A DNA stretch of 64,000 bases from contig JABWDB010000008.1 of NCBI GenBank assembly GCA_019614645.1, positions 1,674,001 through 1,738,000 of the forward strand, read 5' to 3'. This DNA comes from Stratiolaelaps scimitus (lineage: Eukaryota; Arthropoda; Arachnida; Mesostigmata; Laelapidae). The notes beneath the pieces were generated by a model. It worked only from the letters and a program-made list of their open reading frames with translations, was not told the DNA's origin and made no database searches. Within the stretch, counting starts at the first letter, position 1. The number at the start of each line of letters is the position of its first letter. The translations under genes were made by a program, and so were the position numbers. Below, in pieces: positions 1-13,231 of this stretch.

Positions 1-709
1 ACCATTCAACTGTTTTTATCTATTTGTCTGTGGCATTTGTTCCTTTTGTAGTCGGGTTGCTGCTAACACAGACCACTAGTTAGCTCGGTTCGCACTTGTC
101 GAGTATCTTCGTCGACTATTTTGTCCTAGTCACCCTCCATGGACATTTTAATGTGCAACAAGCAGCAGGAAGATCGCGTGCGGAGCTTAGTTATGTTGGG
201 GGTGTTTTGAGACCTTAGGGGTTACGGAATGGCTGACGGCCGAATTAACCCCTCTGTGACGGACGCTGTTCGCTCGCGATGCGGGATACAAACAACGGTG
301 TCAGTTAGGAGAGGCAGGTACGAGGTAGGGGTAGCCTGAAGGACAATGTCTCGGCAGGGCTTCGCTTGACTGCTGGTGCCACTACCAATAGTAGGTACAG
401 CGACGGCTACGGCGACTACTACATGCAACAACCGCTGCTGCTGCTACGGCTGAAACACCGACGGTTCGAGCTCCCTCTATCTCTCTCTCGCTCTTTCTAT
501 CGCAAACTTCATTTATCGTACGCCACCGGGGGCTCGTACGCTTCGAGTATCATCGGTGAACAGCGTCACCGTTCACTGGCGCTGAACCACATACCGATCA
601 CCGGCGCGTTACCGCAAACCATGAACCATTGCCCCTTTGCAAGTGTGTTCTTATAGGCCCTCTGCAACACCTCGGATACGTATCGTCCATCCCGACACAA
701 ACAATGAGG

Positions 710-713
<4 letters not shown>

Positions 714-747
<34 letters not shown>
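714..747. repeat. (AG)17 microsatellite
   Basis: An uninterrupted AG dinucleotide tract of 34 bp. It creates artificial Glu-Arg or Leu-Ser open frames on the two strands, which should not be read as genes. Confidence 0.95.
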
Positions 748-750
<3 letters not shown>

Positions 751-3312
751 GAAGAGCATCGAATAAGGATCCGTCGAACCACAGAATCAGTGAGGGCAGG
801 GGCCGATCCGGCGTTACGCATCTGACAGTGGATGACATTCCATTGAGGCATCTGAGCACGGGGTTGTACTAGTAGTAGTGATACTACAGTGATTGCCCTC
901 GGATACCGGAGACTGAACATGGTGCCAGTTTAAGGTCGCAAGTATTCGATTGTAACGACAGCTCAAACCGCTCAATGAAAGCCGCTTACACAAGACGAAA
1001 CGGAACAATGGAGAAGGTTGCGTACCCTTCGCATATTACACGTGTAGAGGGTAGACGATAGCGGTAGGCGACAAGTTCTACGGCTGAAACAACTGTAGGA
1101 CTACTTTTTTTTACCTATTCTTCTATCTATCGATTTATTTATTTATGCTCCAGTTTTTTAACTACTGCAAAAAAAAAATGACTTGTGTCATCTATCGTGA
1201 AACGTGCAACGCATCCATCCGTTTGTATGGCTCTTTGTCAAGACGATTCCTCTTAAGAGGCGATTACTCGAAAGGATGATACTTGAAACCAGTACGCTCG
1301 TCTCATGTAGCATATACCGTGAATCACTGGATCTTTTTAGCAGACAACGTCAAAATGTCATGGTCACGGTGACGACGATGGAAGGAAGAGAAAATTTGAG
1401 AGACCGTTCATGGTATCTCGAGGAACTTCGTACCCGGCGAATATCTCCGTCAGTTGTACCGCCAGAGGAATAATGGTCCAACAAATTTGCAATCTGAAAC
1501 TTCCAGTATTCAGCATTATGACACGCGGATAAGTTTGTTCCTCAGTTCTGATACTACACGGCCAATGTCTTCTAAGGTCTATTCTATTTCCTTATTCTAT
1601 GTTGTCCCCGAAAGTAAATAGCAATGTCAGTTACATCAATCAGTGAGTCGAGCATGTTCATCATCGAGGCACTCTCAGACCGGTGCAAATCCGATTATCG
1701 GAACCAACTCCATTCACTTAGTTGTTATTAAGTTAGTGCAACCGGACATAACAGAGCGTATTTCATTCTCTTATTAGAATACCTCGCCCTTCAATTGGCT
1801 ACACAATACGCCGTACAGTATCGCAATGCTGTCGCACCGGAAGATCCGGGTGATGAGCTGCTTAGTTCATCATTGATACCCCATTGTTACAGCACACCCG
1901 ATACCGGTTGTCGCACTAGATGTTTACCCTGTCCATTTATATTGCGCATGACTGCCAACGTTCCCGACTTGAGACCCATTTAGAAGAGGCCCGTGTACAA
2001 AGACTGCGAATTTACCGCCCTCTGTGGAACGAGTCAAGAAAAAAAATCAGTCCGCTCCTGCCGTTCGATGAGCTCCTTACGGGGGCGTGCAGAACTTCAC
2101 CAGCACTCTGCGTTCTCTCTTTCTCTCTCCCTATGCGGCGATGAGGACGATGACAACTACAAATTCTACAATAGAGTTTCAAGCGGCTACGGTGCACGCG
2201 TTCAAACGCCGCCTTTCAGGTGTTCCATGGCGCCACGGTGTCTGTGTTTACAGAGTTAAAACCGCAGGGTCCTCCGGTTCGCGGGGCTGGTTTGGCCCTC
2301 GTCGAACCCGTCACTCAGAGTACACGAGTCTCTTGCGAGAGGAGCGCAAGAGATCGAGAAATATAGGGGCGGGTTTTTGGTTCCTCCGAGAGAGTAATGA
2401 GGGTCGGGGTAAAGCGAGGAGCAGCCAACGCCGAATTCGCAGTTTTTCGACCTTTGAATGATCACTAATAAGATCAGTAATCACGTAGGGAGAAGTGTTC
2501 TATTGGTATCATATCATTTACATGACATCAAATGCATCCGTAAGATCAGTGACTTCAGGCTCCCCTCAGCAGCTAGACACCAATTTATCCTGACAGTAAT
2601 ACACGCAGTGAATGTAGGTGTTATACACGACGATGACGAGTGTCGAACAATAGTCGTAATGATACGCCGTATTCTAGTCAACCATGTGATGTACTGGATT
2701 GAAGTAACTGAGTCAGAGGCGTTCCGTGCATTCAAAACAATTAGCAGAAGTTTTATAACAAACGGTCCCGCCCCGTTGCAGAAACAAATGAGTTGTCACA
2801 TGTCGCATCTGTAAAAGCGGAAATAACGTGAAACTCCTATGTACATTTCTCTGTATCAGCTTCTTTCCTAATCTATCTTGAAAACAGCAGAGTCCGCATA
2901 CCAATGGATTCGCTGAGTTTACGCGAACGACAGGGGTCCTAATTCGTCATCGATTCGTACGGGATGTTCTGTATTGTTAGATTACAACGTAATTGTGCTG
3001 CGATGGTAAAATTCACGAGTTTTATTTTTATTATCGATCCCTCATCTGCCTGAGTTGACCACGCTCACGCTTGACCGAATTGAACAAATTGTTGATGTCG
3101 ACTAAACCGACCGAAACCCGCTGAATGCAAGCGTTATTTTAGTCTGTTTCCCCGCGTCACTCATGACCGTACGCTACAGCGAAATGAATGTCAGTCAGCG
3201 CTTATCGTCATACTAGTTACAGGGGCCAGCACTACCTCGTAGTCCCTAAAGGATCAATTGATCGCGCACTGGCTGACGGCAAAGAACAAATATTTGTATA
3301 GCGAGCGTCTAT

Positions 3313-3347
3313 GGTCACGGGCATTCTGACAAACGATGCCCGTGACC
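3313..3347. other. Perfect 12-bp stem-loop
   Basis: GGTCACGGGCAT at 3313-3324 is followed by an 11-nt loop and its exact reverse complement at 3336-3347. The stem is GC-rich, unlike the many trivial TA palindromes nearby. No adjacent gene or T-tract assigns it a function. Confidence 0.8.
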
Positions 3348-4575
3348 CGTCGTCGCCTGTGCAACTCAAAGTGTCGCAAAAGTCCCTGAAGTCGGGGGCT
3401 TCCGTGCGAGTTTCGTGTGTATGTGTATATATATATATGGGGCGCAGAGAAGGGGGTAGTCTGCAGGTACCTCTGTCACCCCATATAACGATATGCGTTA
3501 ACTGTCGAGATTTCACTCGCTCTTGGGTGATGTCATCCGCTTGTCTACACATATATGTATGTGTGTGTCGCGTTCGACTTTCACGAACGTGGAGTCCCTG
3601 CTTAGCCGGCATCGTCCGGGTTAAGCCGGCACAAGCAACCGTTATAAAGGCAACAAGGGAACTAACACGTCGGTAGGGTTGCAAACAGCGTGGACCCTAT
3701 ACAGATTCGGTCTCTTGCGGGTTATCAATGAGCCGCCGCCGCGGCCGCCTCCACAAGCGCCATAATCGTTTTCAAGTCTAAACCCATGAGTGTACACAGC
3801 CTCCGCTCCGTACCAGCACTGTGCGCGGTGCCACCTACCTTCTGGAAGGTCAATATTTACAGAGTGGCGCCAGTCGCTAGACGGTGACCCGGTCAGTCTT
3901 TCTGGATCATCAGGTTTCTTAGTCTATGTCAATCGTTCCCGGATCGTTGGCGGATCCCCTTTACTAGTTATGATAGTGCTGCTGCTGCTGCTGATCTGCC
4001 CGCTTGTTGTGTACTCTGTGGGCTCTTGCTAGTGTTGCTGAGCCTACCGACTGAGTCAGTGCCTTAGTTAATGGACGAAGAGGAGGCGAATGCTGCTTCG
4101 TACACACGAACGTGCCCAGAAATAATCGCTTACGACAAGGTGCTACGCAAACTCGTGAGATCGTCTCATAGAAGCCCGGCTTCATTCATCGCGGCACATG
4201 AGACAGGCGAACCAACTTGTCAATGGATGTCACTATGATGTGTTAAGTCTGAGCAGGCAGCATACAGTTGTTTCATAACAGAGGATTGTTAGCTGTAAAA
4301 GCAGTCATTGTTCGAATGTAGCCAATCATTTATTACTATTAATTTTAAATAGTATGTTATCCCCGAACCGAGTTAGTAATTAATTATGTTTGATACGTCC
4401 CACTCGCCAGGACTACCGATTATGAATGAAATATCTTCAAATGAAATATCTCCCAATTACAATATAAACCCAATACAACTTATTCAAAGGGATACCTCGC
4501 ATGATAGGGCTCGAGAATGTGGCCTCCGGCTTTTTGAAGCCATACACTTAGCCGTAAATGTGGTTGGCATTTGTG

Positions 4576-4577
<2 letters not shown>

Positions 4578-4608
<31 letters not shown>
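4578..4608. repeat. (TA)n microsatellite
   Basis: A pure TA dinucleotide tract of about 31 bp in intergenic DNA. Confidence 0.95.
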
Positions 4609-4611
<3 letters not shown>

Positions 4612-7600
4612 TTTGTATGAATTTTCTAGTACATCGAATCACGGGCATGCGTTACCGTCACTTCGGGGCGGATAGTGGCGCCCCTACTATTGCGTAATAT
4701 TGCTCGCTCTAAAGCCGAGTTCACCATTTTGCCGCAACCTTCTCATGCGTCGACACTAGGGCAGATCTCAGCCTAAAATTGAAGTGGCCTCAAATGGCAT
4801 TAGTGCATCGTCCATTGCATTCATCGCCGCGTCTAATGTTGCGATTCTCTCGACACAATGCAGACATATAATACAATGGATGGGTGCGGTAACGTCTGCA
4901 CCGAGTTGGATCTGCCCACTCTTCATCCAGGGCCACGACGCTCCTCTTTCGATGTTCAAGGGACGCGGTCAACAGCCGTCGCAAAGTTCCCGAGTTCATG
5001 AGTGGGACGCGAACGGCACCGTGCGATCTCGAGTATCGAGCGCCATCCGCGGCGATCTAGCACTTGTTTTCCTGTGTTTAAATGTGTCCTCGTTCGAGAT
5101 TGACGCATTAGACATACACAGTCGCGACACAGCACCAGCCTCGCACCAGAGGATGAAAGGGCACAAGTGTTGCCGCTGATGAGGAGACGACGACTCCATC
5201 GTAAATCTATAACTCATTTCAATGGTCTCTCTCTCCACAAACGCAAGACACTGACAGCGCGGGAGGCATGAAGTATTCGAATAAGACCGATAGGTGCCGA
5301 TCGTGGTTGATCTATGTAGGTGCCATCCACGGCCCTCTCTCCGCCAGTAATGGTACCTCCTGTACAATCGCGGTACGAGAAATCGTCTGATAAAGGAAGC
5401 CGCAACAGCACATCACCGAGCAGTTGTGATTCGAATGCGGCAACTGGCACGCAAGGACACCACAGGGATGACACGAAGATGTGCAAACCCACAGTTGTGT
5501 CGCCGTCACTATTGTCCGTGCGGCCGTATACCATTGAGGCTGTAACATCGCCGACGATCGTTGAGCTTTTGACTGTTCGAAGCGGTCTACAAAAAAGAGA
5601 ATTAAAAAAGCAGAAAAAAACTTCGACAACCTTGCCGTTGTTGCTGCTGTTATTCTCGAAGTTTGGACGCGTCCACATGTAATAACCGGGTATAGGGGGA
5701 TACATATAATACAGGAATTGTTGTGCTGGACGGCTCTCGAGCTCGCCTGTTGTTGTCGACCGAGAATACTGTTAGATCTTCTGAGACACCCACTATTGTA
5801 TTTAAAACTGGATATCGACACCGATCTACTGTTCCTCAATCTTGAGTGGTTACTTCCAAAACGTGTTTCACGTTCTACGCTATATTGCCATTATTATACG
5901 GCGCAGTGGTCTCCTCACAAAGAAGGGCTTAACCCGTACCGAATTTCCTATCTGCACTGAAGCACTATTTGAATTAGAAGCGTTTTCAATGGACGAATGT
6001 ATTTCGACGCATACATTTCACGTCACCCGCTGCGTAAAAGCCCAAATATTAAAATGCTCCTCTCAGATAGGAATACCCCTAAAGGTTTTCGGGCTGACTC
6101 TCAACCAACCAATCATTCGGAATACCCCTGTCGTGTTTCAACCAATCATTCCGTATTTTACGTACGTGAATGCACGCCACGTAAGCACGTCGAGTTAATT
6201 AGATAATACCCTAACCTAATTAATTCGTCCCAAAAGCATTACAACGAATTAACTGCAATATATATTAAAGAAGTACCATTAATGAAAAATAGACGCCATA
6301 GAACGCTTGTATTCTTCAGAGGATCATAGAATGGTAGCGTGCTAAAATGATAGTAGTACACTACAGTATAATACGAATAACCGAAACGCGGTCAGTGCGT
6401 AGCTCGGAAAAACAGAAACCCCGATCTGTGCTACCGATTAGCTCAGTTGAACTGGAGCAACTAATCTAGCATAGGTTGTTCCCACGAATCCACGACCCAC
6501 CATTATAGGCTACACGTTAGAAATCAGCTGCTGAAAACAACCGTCATAGACGATCGAATTGACAAGTCGAAATTCGCTGTAAAAACGGCACAAGAATCAC
6601 CCAGCAACCAGGAAGTCGCGTGGGTCATTTTCAAAAAAAAAAGATCCTACCACCACTTGCTATCGTCGCCATTCAGTGCACAGCAAGTAACGCGGACTCA
6701 ATCCCGTGACTCTATAGATGTCCTGCTTGAGGTGGTCTCTACAACCGGTGGCTTTACACATAGAACGAAAACGGCGAAAACACCATCTCAATTTTTTGCG
6801 TGCTGCAGTCTAGCTGGCCCAATAAATGGTTGAACCTTTCGAAGTCGAAAGCGCACAACTCTCTGCTTGGCAGCTTCTGCACACGCTGTGCTAGTGAGCA
6901 GTGTAACTGTCTAGGTCGTTGTGTAGGTCACACTCCCATGGCCTGCATTTCCCAAGCATCCTGTCTAGCGCTGTTAGCAGGCTTGGTTGGGGATAGGTTA
7001 GGTTCGGCGATTATAGACGACTGCTTGTGCTCAGGGGGTGAGGTGGGCCTGGCAGATTTCTCGCTTCGTCGACCAGCCAATTGTTTCATCATTCGAAGTA
7101 GGTGTATTCGCTTGCGCCTACAGAAGGATCACCAGTGGATGGAGGTATCACCGCACCTACTGTAAAGACATGGACAGAGAGTTTCCTTGTGTTGATTTGT
7201 CTGGAATAGCTGAACTGAAGTATAATATATAATTCAAGTTAATTTGATGAATTTTGGTTTGAATTCGTGCATTCTACAATCGAACGGGTGGCTGCTGGAA
7301 CAAATGAATCCCCTTTGAATAAATCCCCGCCGAAACAACAAAATCGCCCCTAAATAAGTAGAAGGTGATTAGTATTTGATTTTTGTTAAACGAACTCGTA
7401 TCACGTGAAGTCCCTAGATAGTCTACAGCAGATTTTCGTAAAAATATAGCTGTTTCTATGTTTTTGCTTAGTTTTGATTTAGTGTTAGCAACCTCGAGCG
7501 AGTAAATACGCCACTGTGGTGAAAGCTCCATCTCTGCGAGTTGGAACCGACAGCAAAAAGGGCGTCCTGCAGTCTCGTGCGGATCCATTTCCGCAGAATA

Positions 7601-8183
7601 CCCTTAGCTTGCTGTTCGTAACGGCAGTCAATTCTTTGAACAACAGCGCACTCCCAGCAGAGAAACTCAAACACCTCGTCGTTCCGTGTACGCTGACGAT
7701 GACTCGTATCTTGGCCATTTACACTATTCGACCCATAATCACGTTCATACATATATATATATATATATTATATGTATGTAGGGGCATGTTACACATGCCA
7801 AGGAGCGTATTTTTGAGCTACGTAAAAATGGTGACATCGACGCCATTGCCCGACTCTGACAACTGCATCCATTTGTTTGGCGAGCAAAACAAAATGGAAT
7901 CCTTGTTCCCATAAATTGTCTACTCTTCGAACTTTCACAATTACTTTGAAACAATCTTCCCAACTAACTAAGATAAAGAGTGCACATTTCCATTTCATTA
8001 ACTCGGTCATTAATTGTCCCACCTTCTTTCATACGTCAACAGCGCTGCAGACAACAGTGAGACATAATCCGTGCTTGAATTAAGATGACTCAAACGGATC
8101 GGGCTATGAATGGCGATTCACCCAATATTCGTTAGCGTTGTGAGGGCGGAACACACTTCACTTCTTCCCACGGTTAGAGCTCA

Positions 8184-8891
8184 ATGGACGATGTTAGGGG
8201 CGTGAAGATGCACTGCCAGCCTCGGCTGTCCTTCACGAAGCGGGATGCACCTGCATCCATTGAGAGCATCCACTCGTTATCGACGCCGTCTCTGGTCGAA
8301 GGGAAGACCTTCAATGTCAGACGACTCGGCGGTTTCGATTTCGGTAACACGCCGTTAGACTTCGAGGTTCGACGTAAGCGGACGCGAATGGGTATTTTTG
8401 AACTTTTTATCATACATCGAAACAATGCGACGATAACGCGTATTCTGTCAAATTCAATGCTTATATTATGGCCATTTCACGGCGTAACCGCCACCCGTCG
8501 TAACGTCACTCGCGAACTTCGGACAGCGGAGTTCGACATCAGAGCAATTCAACGAACGACAAATGAAAACTGTAGTTACACTCTTCCGGAGAGCAGCTCT
8601 CGAGTAGAGGAGGCCTGCTCGCTTTTTTGCTGTCCAGCTCGACGGCGAGCCACATCTCTGCCGAGATGTGGACGCCGATTGTGTGACGATCGCGCGGCAG
8701 TGTTGCAACAACCTGTGACACAGCCAACAGCATCACTGGCAGACAGACAAATGCCTATGGCGAAATTCGATGTCGAGCCTCGCGGGGCGATATCGCCGAG
8801 TACTTTACACGATGCCAGCGCGCCTGAATGCGCCGAAATGTTCCACCACTCTGACGGAGGTGCAGCGGTCCCCCACGAGACGAACGATTAA
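8184..8891 (+). other. Orphan open frame, 235 codons, probably not a gene
   Basis: This is the longest uninterrupted frame in the first 15 kb that does not depend on a simple repeat. It begins with an ATG and ends in TAA. The predicted protein has no recognisable domain, membrane segment or signal peptide, and the opposite strand is also open over 8174-8425. A frame of this length can arise by chance in 64 kb of moderately GC-balanced DNA. It is listed only because it is long; a lineage-specific gene or a decayed element is possible. Confidence 0.15.
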
Positions 8892-9523
8892 GTATGTTAA
8901 CATTGTTCTTGATGAGGCAATCCTCACTCGAGCGGCGGCGAGCGTGTGTGTGTGTGAGAGCGATATTAAGTGAGCAACCTAGAAGGGAGCCAGATAGAGG
9001 GAACGAGCGGGCGAGATTCATGTACAATTTGTGTACCGATCAACTGCACCGTCATTGTTGTGGTTGTTGTTGTTCTCATGGTGGGAAATATGAAATACTT
9101 CACTCCCTCACATCTGTGTGTGTGTGTATTTGTGTATTGTTATTGTGCCCAGCAAGCACTGAATTGACCAGGCTCAATTGACTGACAATTTCGTAAACAA
9201 CAACCATCATGGTCGTGTCGCCCTCCAGCGGAAGGCTACCCGATGAAAGTCACGGGCTGAGGATAATTGCGCTCGCACATACCCAGCGACCTATTGCTTT
9301 GCTTATGTAACTGTTGCAGCTTACCTATTGCCTGAGATGTAGATCTTTGTTTATACGCAATGTTCCCTGTGGATTGTCACATAACAGCATCGATATCGCT
9401 GGCCACCTGGCGCATGTATATCCCTGTTGAAACGTTGAAATGTTGGAGACGTTTGACAACATCGCGTGGGAATCGTTTTTCTTGCGTTTGAGTAACAACA
9501 GCAACAACAGCAGCAACAACAGA

Positions 9524-9555
<32 letters not shown>

Positions 9556-11100
9556 TAACAACAACAGCAACAACAGCAGAAGGCACTTCTTGACCAAAGG
9601 TTAACCTGTTGTCTTTCGTTGGCTACCGAGAGTACTCGTGGAGATCTTGTGCTGGATTGAGAACACGCTGAATCGGAAGTAAAGACATTTCGTTGATTAC
9701 AGATCACCTCGTAGTAGTCTGCGAAGTCCAGTTAGCTGCGAAGTCCATGCTCTGAAACTCAGATATACAACAATCACCATAAAATAACATATCCCATTAA
9801 ATAAAATGGGTAAAGCGTCAGCGCACGATTCGTCTCATATTTATTTAAGGGCACCGCAAATCGCAGCGAAGGCCGTGATCGTCCAAGACTCAGTTGCCAC
9901 TCACACGATTGAACCTTTTACATCTATTACAAAACCGTACACCTGTCGTATAGACCGAAAATGGACTTGACCCCATGTCGACCGTCACCAATAACACTGG
10001 CGACGTAGAATTCAGCCTAATCAAAAGCGTTATACACGCCAACATAACGTGTTGTTCGTACATAAGATACATTTGCAGTATGCAGCCGCGACCAAAATCT
10101 ATATCCGCTAATCATCACATGTGTTCCTACCAGAGCGGAGCATTGTAAAGGAGAGGGAAAACTTTGTCTCGAAAGCTGGTTCTTATTCTTTGTTCCCCGT
10201 TAGAAGGCTAGTCTTCGTGGCCACCCAAAGCCTGTCCTCGTCCATGCCACAATAGGTCACAAGCGAATCGTTCTATGCCCGTTGGCGCGCTATCACCTGC
10301 GCCGAAGGCTTCGACGGCCAGCGAATCCTTAAGCAGGACGAAAAGCTTCTCAAGTGAAACATCGCCGAGGAAACGCAAGACCCCCTCGACCCTTAGCATT
10401 GTTGGGCGGGTCGAGGCTCACGACAACAGCCAGTGAGAAAATGCCTATGAACGGCAACGACCTGCTGATAGATACACTCGGGTAGACGGAGGCCCTGTAT
10501 GTCTTACATTCCACAGCATCTCGGGCATATTTCAACGTTCGTCCACTGCCTAGAACATGAAGTATCAGCGGGAATAGCAGTGCATTGGGGACTGACGCTA
10601 CTTGTCGTCGACTTCGTGGTTGTGCTTGAATCTCGGACACTTCATTTCTCTCGCGAAGACATCTCGAGGTCGGCAGTCGCCAGAAACGCCCCCATCTCAT
10701 CTCACAGTAACTGTATGTTGGGGCGAAACGCTGAGGCGACTATATGCAAAGCAGGGAGCAGGGGGACCCTGCATTGTGTATAAGGTGAATAAGGTGTCCC
10801 ACTGTATAGAGGTTTTGTCGTGCGAAACGCAAACATTTAGCAGGAATCCTTGCATTAGTATCATCTTAAAATGTGGGATTTGCATATCGAAATGGGTGGT
10901 CGACGATATCACTGGCTGGTGGAAGATGATGGCGAGCAAGCGAATATTCTGTCTTGCAGCGTAACTCCTTAATGTGTCAGCGATCCGCCAGCAGAGTCTG
11001 GGAGAACAAAACGAATAAACAGTGACTTCGTATCAGAGTACTCGAGTTTAAATTATTCGAAACCCCTGGCTGAACGTGTAGCATTCAACTTTGATTAACC
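8892..11100. other. Intergenic DNA, no gene seen
   Basis: It contains a CAA/CAG trinucleotide tract at about 9494-9579 and short GT tracts. A minus-strand frame at 10208-10399 has a protein-like composition but no family signature and no supported splice partner. Confidence 0.5.
9494..9579. repeat. CAA/CAG trinucleotide repeat
   Basis: An imperfect CAA/CAG tract of about 86 bp. Read as polyglutamine on + it is interrupted by TAA. The long Leu and Cys runs in minus-strand frames are products of the repeat. I see no flanking coding sequence, so this is treated as a non-coding microsatellite. Confidence 0.9.
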
Positions 11101-11493
11101 TTGGAACGACTGGCAAGAAACAATGTCCTAATATACAACATAATGATTCAATGCGTACTGATAAAGAGATCATGCCCAATAGAACTCAGGAGTGATTTGC
11201 TATTGGCTAGAGTACCATATGATAACCCACCGAGAGATGGAGTTCAGCTACTTGTTGTGAACGATTATTGTCTCCATTGTTCACGTAGACGTAAACACCA
11301 GCTACACAATTTCGCCACGCGTTCGTTCCCGATCGTGATTCGAAAGTGGAATAGCATAGTTTTATCTACAAAAGGTTGTAATTTGAAATTATCGTCGATA
11401 AACACAGAACTGAGGCACGTGCCACCTTTGAAGTGCCACTCGTCATTGTATGTATACTATTTTATACTTCTACGGGACGTGCTTCTTGCGTAA
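11101..11493 (+). pseudogene. Possible fossil LINE reverse-transcriptase tail
   Basis: A 130-codon open stretch with no real initiator codon at its head. Its second half has an Arg/Lys-rich run, then RSFPIVIRKWNSI, then a Ser-rich stretch. That resembles the end of many non-LTR reverse-transcriptase ORFs, where the pattern is roughly basic residues, a Phe-Phe-Pro-like step and Trp-Asn-Ser-Leu-Pro. Established knowledge supports that tail pattern; matching this sequence to it is my inference by eye. There is no RT core, endonuclease or 3' UTR here, so at most this is a 5'-truncated decayed copy. Confidence 0.35.
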
Positions 11494-12360
11494 ACATCTC
11501 ACGGCAATCCCTAGATTTGATTTCTTCATGTCCTTTAATAAATATTAAACTTGTAAAAGGCGGTGAGACGCACTCGCGTGTCTTTGAAGATTGGCTAAAT
11601 GGCAGGCCTGCGGAGAAAGGGCCGCGATCTCTTGGACCTCCTTTGAAGGTGACGCTATCTCGACGGCGCAACGTAACATACATACTTGCAAGGCTGTTAA
11701 ACCTCCGCGCGCGCGAACAGTCGAGTTCAATTAACGACCACGTGGTATAGCAGCTGTAGCGCCAAATCTGCATATATTATAATAAACATATATAGGGTAT
11801 CCGAAATTGCAGTTTGCATTCTATCGTCACGCGATTCAGGCATAGCAGATATAGGAAATCGGCAATTGCATCAACATAGAATGTCGGATTTGCTTAAATT
11901 GTTCATGCGTAGATTGAAACACACTCAAACGCTCAACACTTCTGCGCTGCTCACGAGTCAATGCAATTCCGGAGTCAATGCTATCTTTTTTCATAGAACG
12001 AAAAGTTCCCGTGACTCCAACTACAGCGATAGGCGATTTCAGCCGTTCCTCGTTTGCTCGCCCACGCTTTGCGTGAGATATTGCACGCAGCCGACAATCG
12101 AATCTAAGCGCACAGGTTGAGTGGCGCCGGCTTGCGCTCTGGCAATGTTCCACCTTCGACCGTATGCCACCGGTCAGCCGTCGAAGTCGACAAAGCCGAG
12201 CGAACTCGACGAACTAATTCCCTATACATCGTCGATGACGACGGCATCGCGACTTCGAAATCTCGCCAACGCGCAGTGTCCAATTTCATGTCTCTGAGCT
12301 GACCTTCTGCTGCCCCACGTTCCTGGCTTCCCCCTGAGTTGCTTCATGAAGGAGCTCTCT

Positions 12361-12390
12361 CTCGAGAGAGAGAGTGAGGGAGAGAGAGGG
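12361..12390. repeat. GA-rich simple repeat
   Basis: An imperfect GA tract at the edge of a GC-rich, low-complexity stretch (about 12.3-13.3 kb) that also holds CA and CCG repeats. Confidence 0.8.
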
Positions 12391-12880
12391 GGATCGAGGA
12401 TCTTGAAGTCTCCGATCGAACGAGGATGACCGGACCGGACGAGGTCGGGCCGATCACAGTCCGCGACGTCCAGCAGAGGCCCCTCCCGACAACAATGCAA
12501 CGCACACACTCGCATATATACACACACACACGACACACACAGCCACACAAAGTGAGAGACACGTAGAATGTCTGGTGAGTCTGGGGGTCTTGAAGCAGCG
12601 GTCAAACTAGTGTGACTACTGCGTAGCGCATAGTTACTGGCGAACCGGCAACTAGTCCACAACTGGCCTAGTCGAGTCGACGTTGTCGTCTCTGACTCGC
12701 GCTCTCTCTCTCTCTGCTTCTTGCTTGGGTGAAGACCGAACGCAAGATGCAAGGCAGAGATGAGCGGGCCAGAAACACAGAGTTGACTGACTAGCTGGCT
12801 GGCTGGCTTTCCTCTGACGAGGTGCGCTCGAAGAGCAAGATGGTGGTGGACGTTGCTTCTTGCAGACAAAGCAACTCAAT

Positions 12881-13231
12881 CTATCCGAAGGGCGTCCGAC
12901 TAGCCAGAGCAAAGGAACGCGGGCGGCAGCCACCGCCGCCACCACCACCACCACCGCCGCCGCCGCCGCCGCCGCTGTCACCGGTGCTGCGGTGCCTTAG
13001 CTGAAGTTGCTCTAACTGCTGCTGTTGCTGCTGCTGTTGCTCGGGGTCTTGGTTGCTCCTCATCTCACCAGGTCCCGCCAGGTCTTGTTGTGTGCTCGGC
13101 CGTTCTTGGCCTCCGCGCGCCAACTCCTTGCAGCAGGACAACAGTAGAAAAGCCCAGCGAACAGGATAGGTCTCAGCCGGTGCCATTGTTAAATCGCGAG
13201 CGAGCTGGCGAGCGAACCGACGGACGGACAC
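12881..13231 (-). other. Low-complexity open frame with Gln and Gly runs; possible 5' exon
   Basis: A minus-strand frame of about 116 codons. An internal ATG in the context AACAATGGC is followed by some 50 ordinary residues, then a run of about eight Gln interrupted by Leu-Glu, then about fifteen Gly encoded by a CCG/CCA repeat. Homopolymer runs of this kind are common in arthropod transcription factors, so a first coding exon is possible. No conserved domain follows and I could not identify a donor or a downstream exon. The alternative is a microsatellite-driven accidental frame. Confidence 0.2.
12930..12975. repeat. (CCG/CCA)n trinucleotide repeat
   Basis: A run of CCG and CCA triplets about 45 bp long. 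It is the DNA source of the glycine run described for the overlapping minus-strand frame. Confidence 0.9.

Larger units (their letters stand above)
1..8183. other. Gene-poor region
   Basis: I see no gene here. Open frames are short, overlap each other on both strands and lack family motifs or convincing splice structure. The stretch holds an (AG)n tract, a TA tract, a perfect stem-loop near 3.3 kb and scattered low-complexity DNA. Introns or regulatory DNA of genes outside the window cannot be excluded. Confidence 0.6.

Noticed and set aside
5214..5839. Two overlapping minus-strand frames of 163 and 175 codons
   Set aside because: They overlap each other and a 120-codon + frame. No motif, splice site or codon bias supports any of them.
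9325..9707. Minus-strand frames with long Leu, Cys or Val runs
   Set aside because: Translations of the CAA/CAG microsatellite in its three frames, with no flanking coding sequence.
12222..12869. 215-codon minus-strand open frame
   Set aside because: It is held open by GA, CA and TC simple repeats. The product is Ser-Leu-Arg low complexity without a domain.
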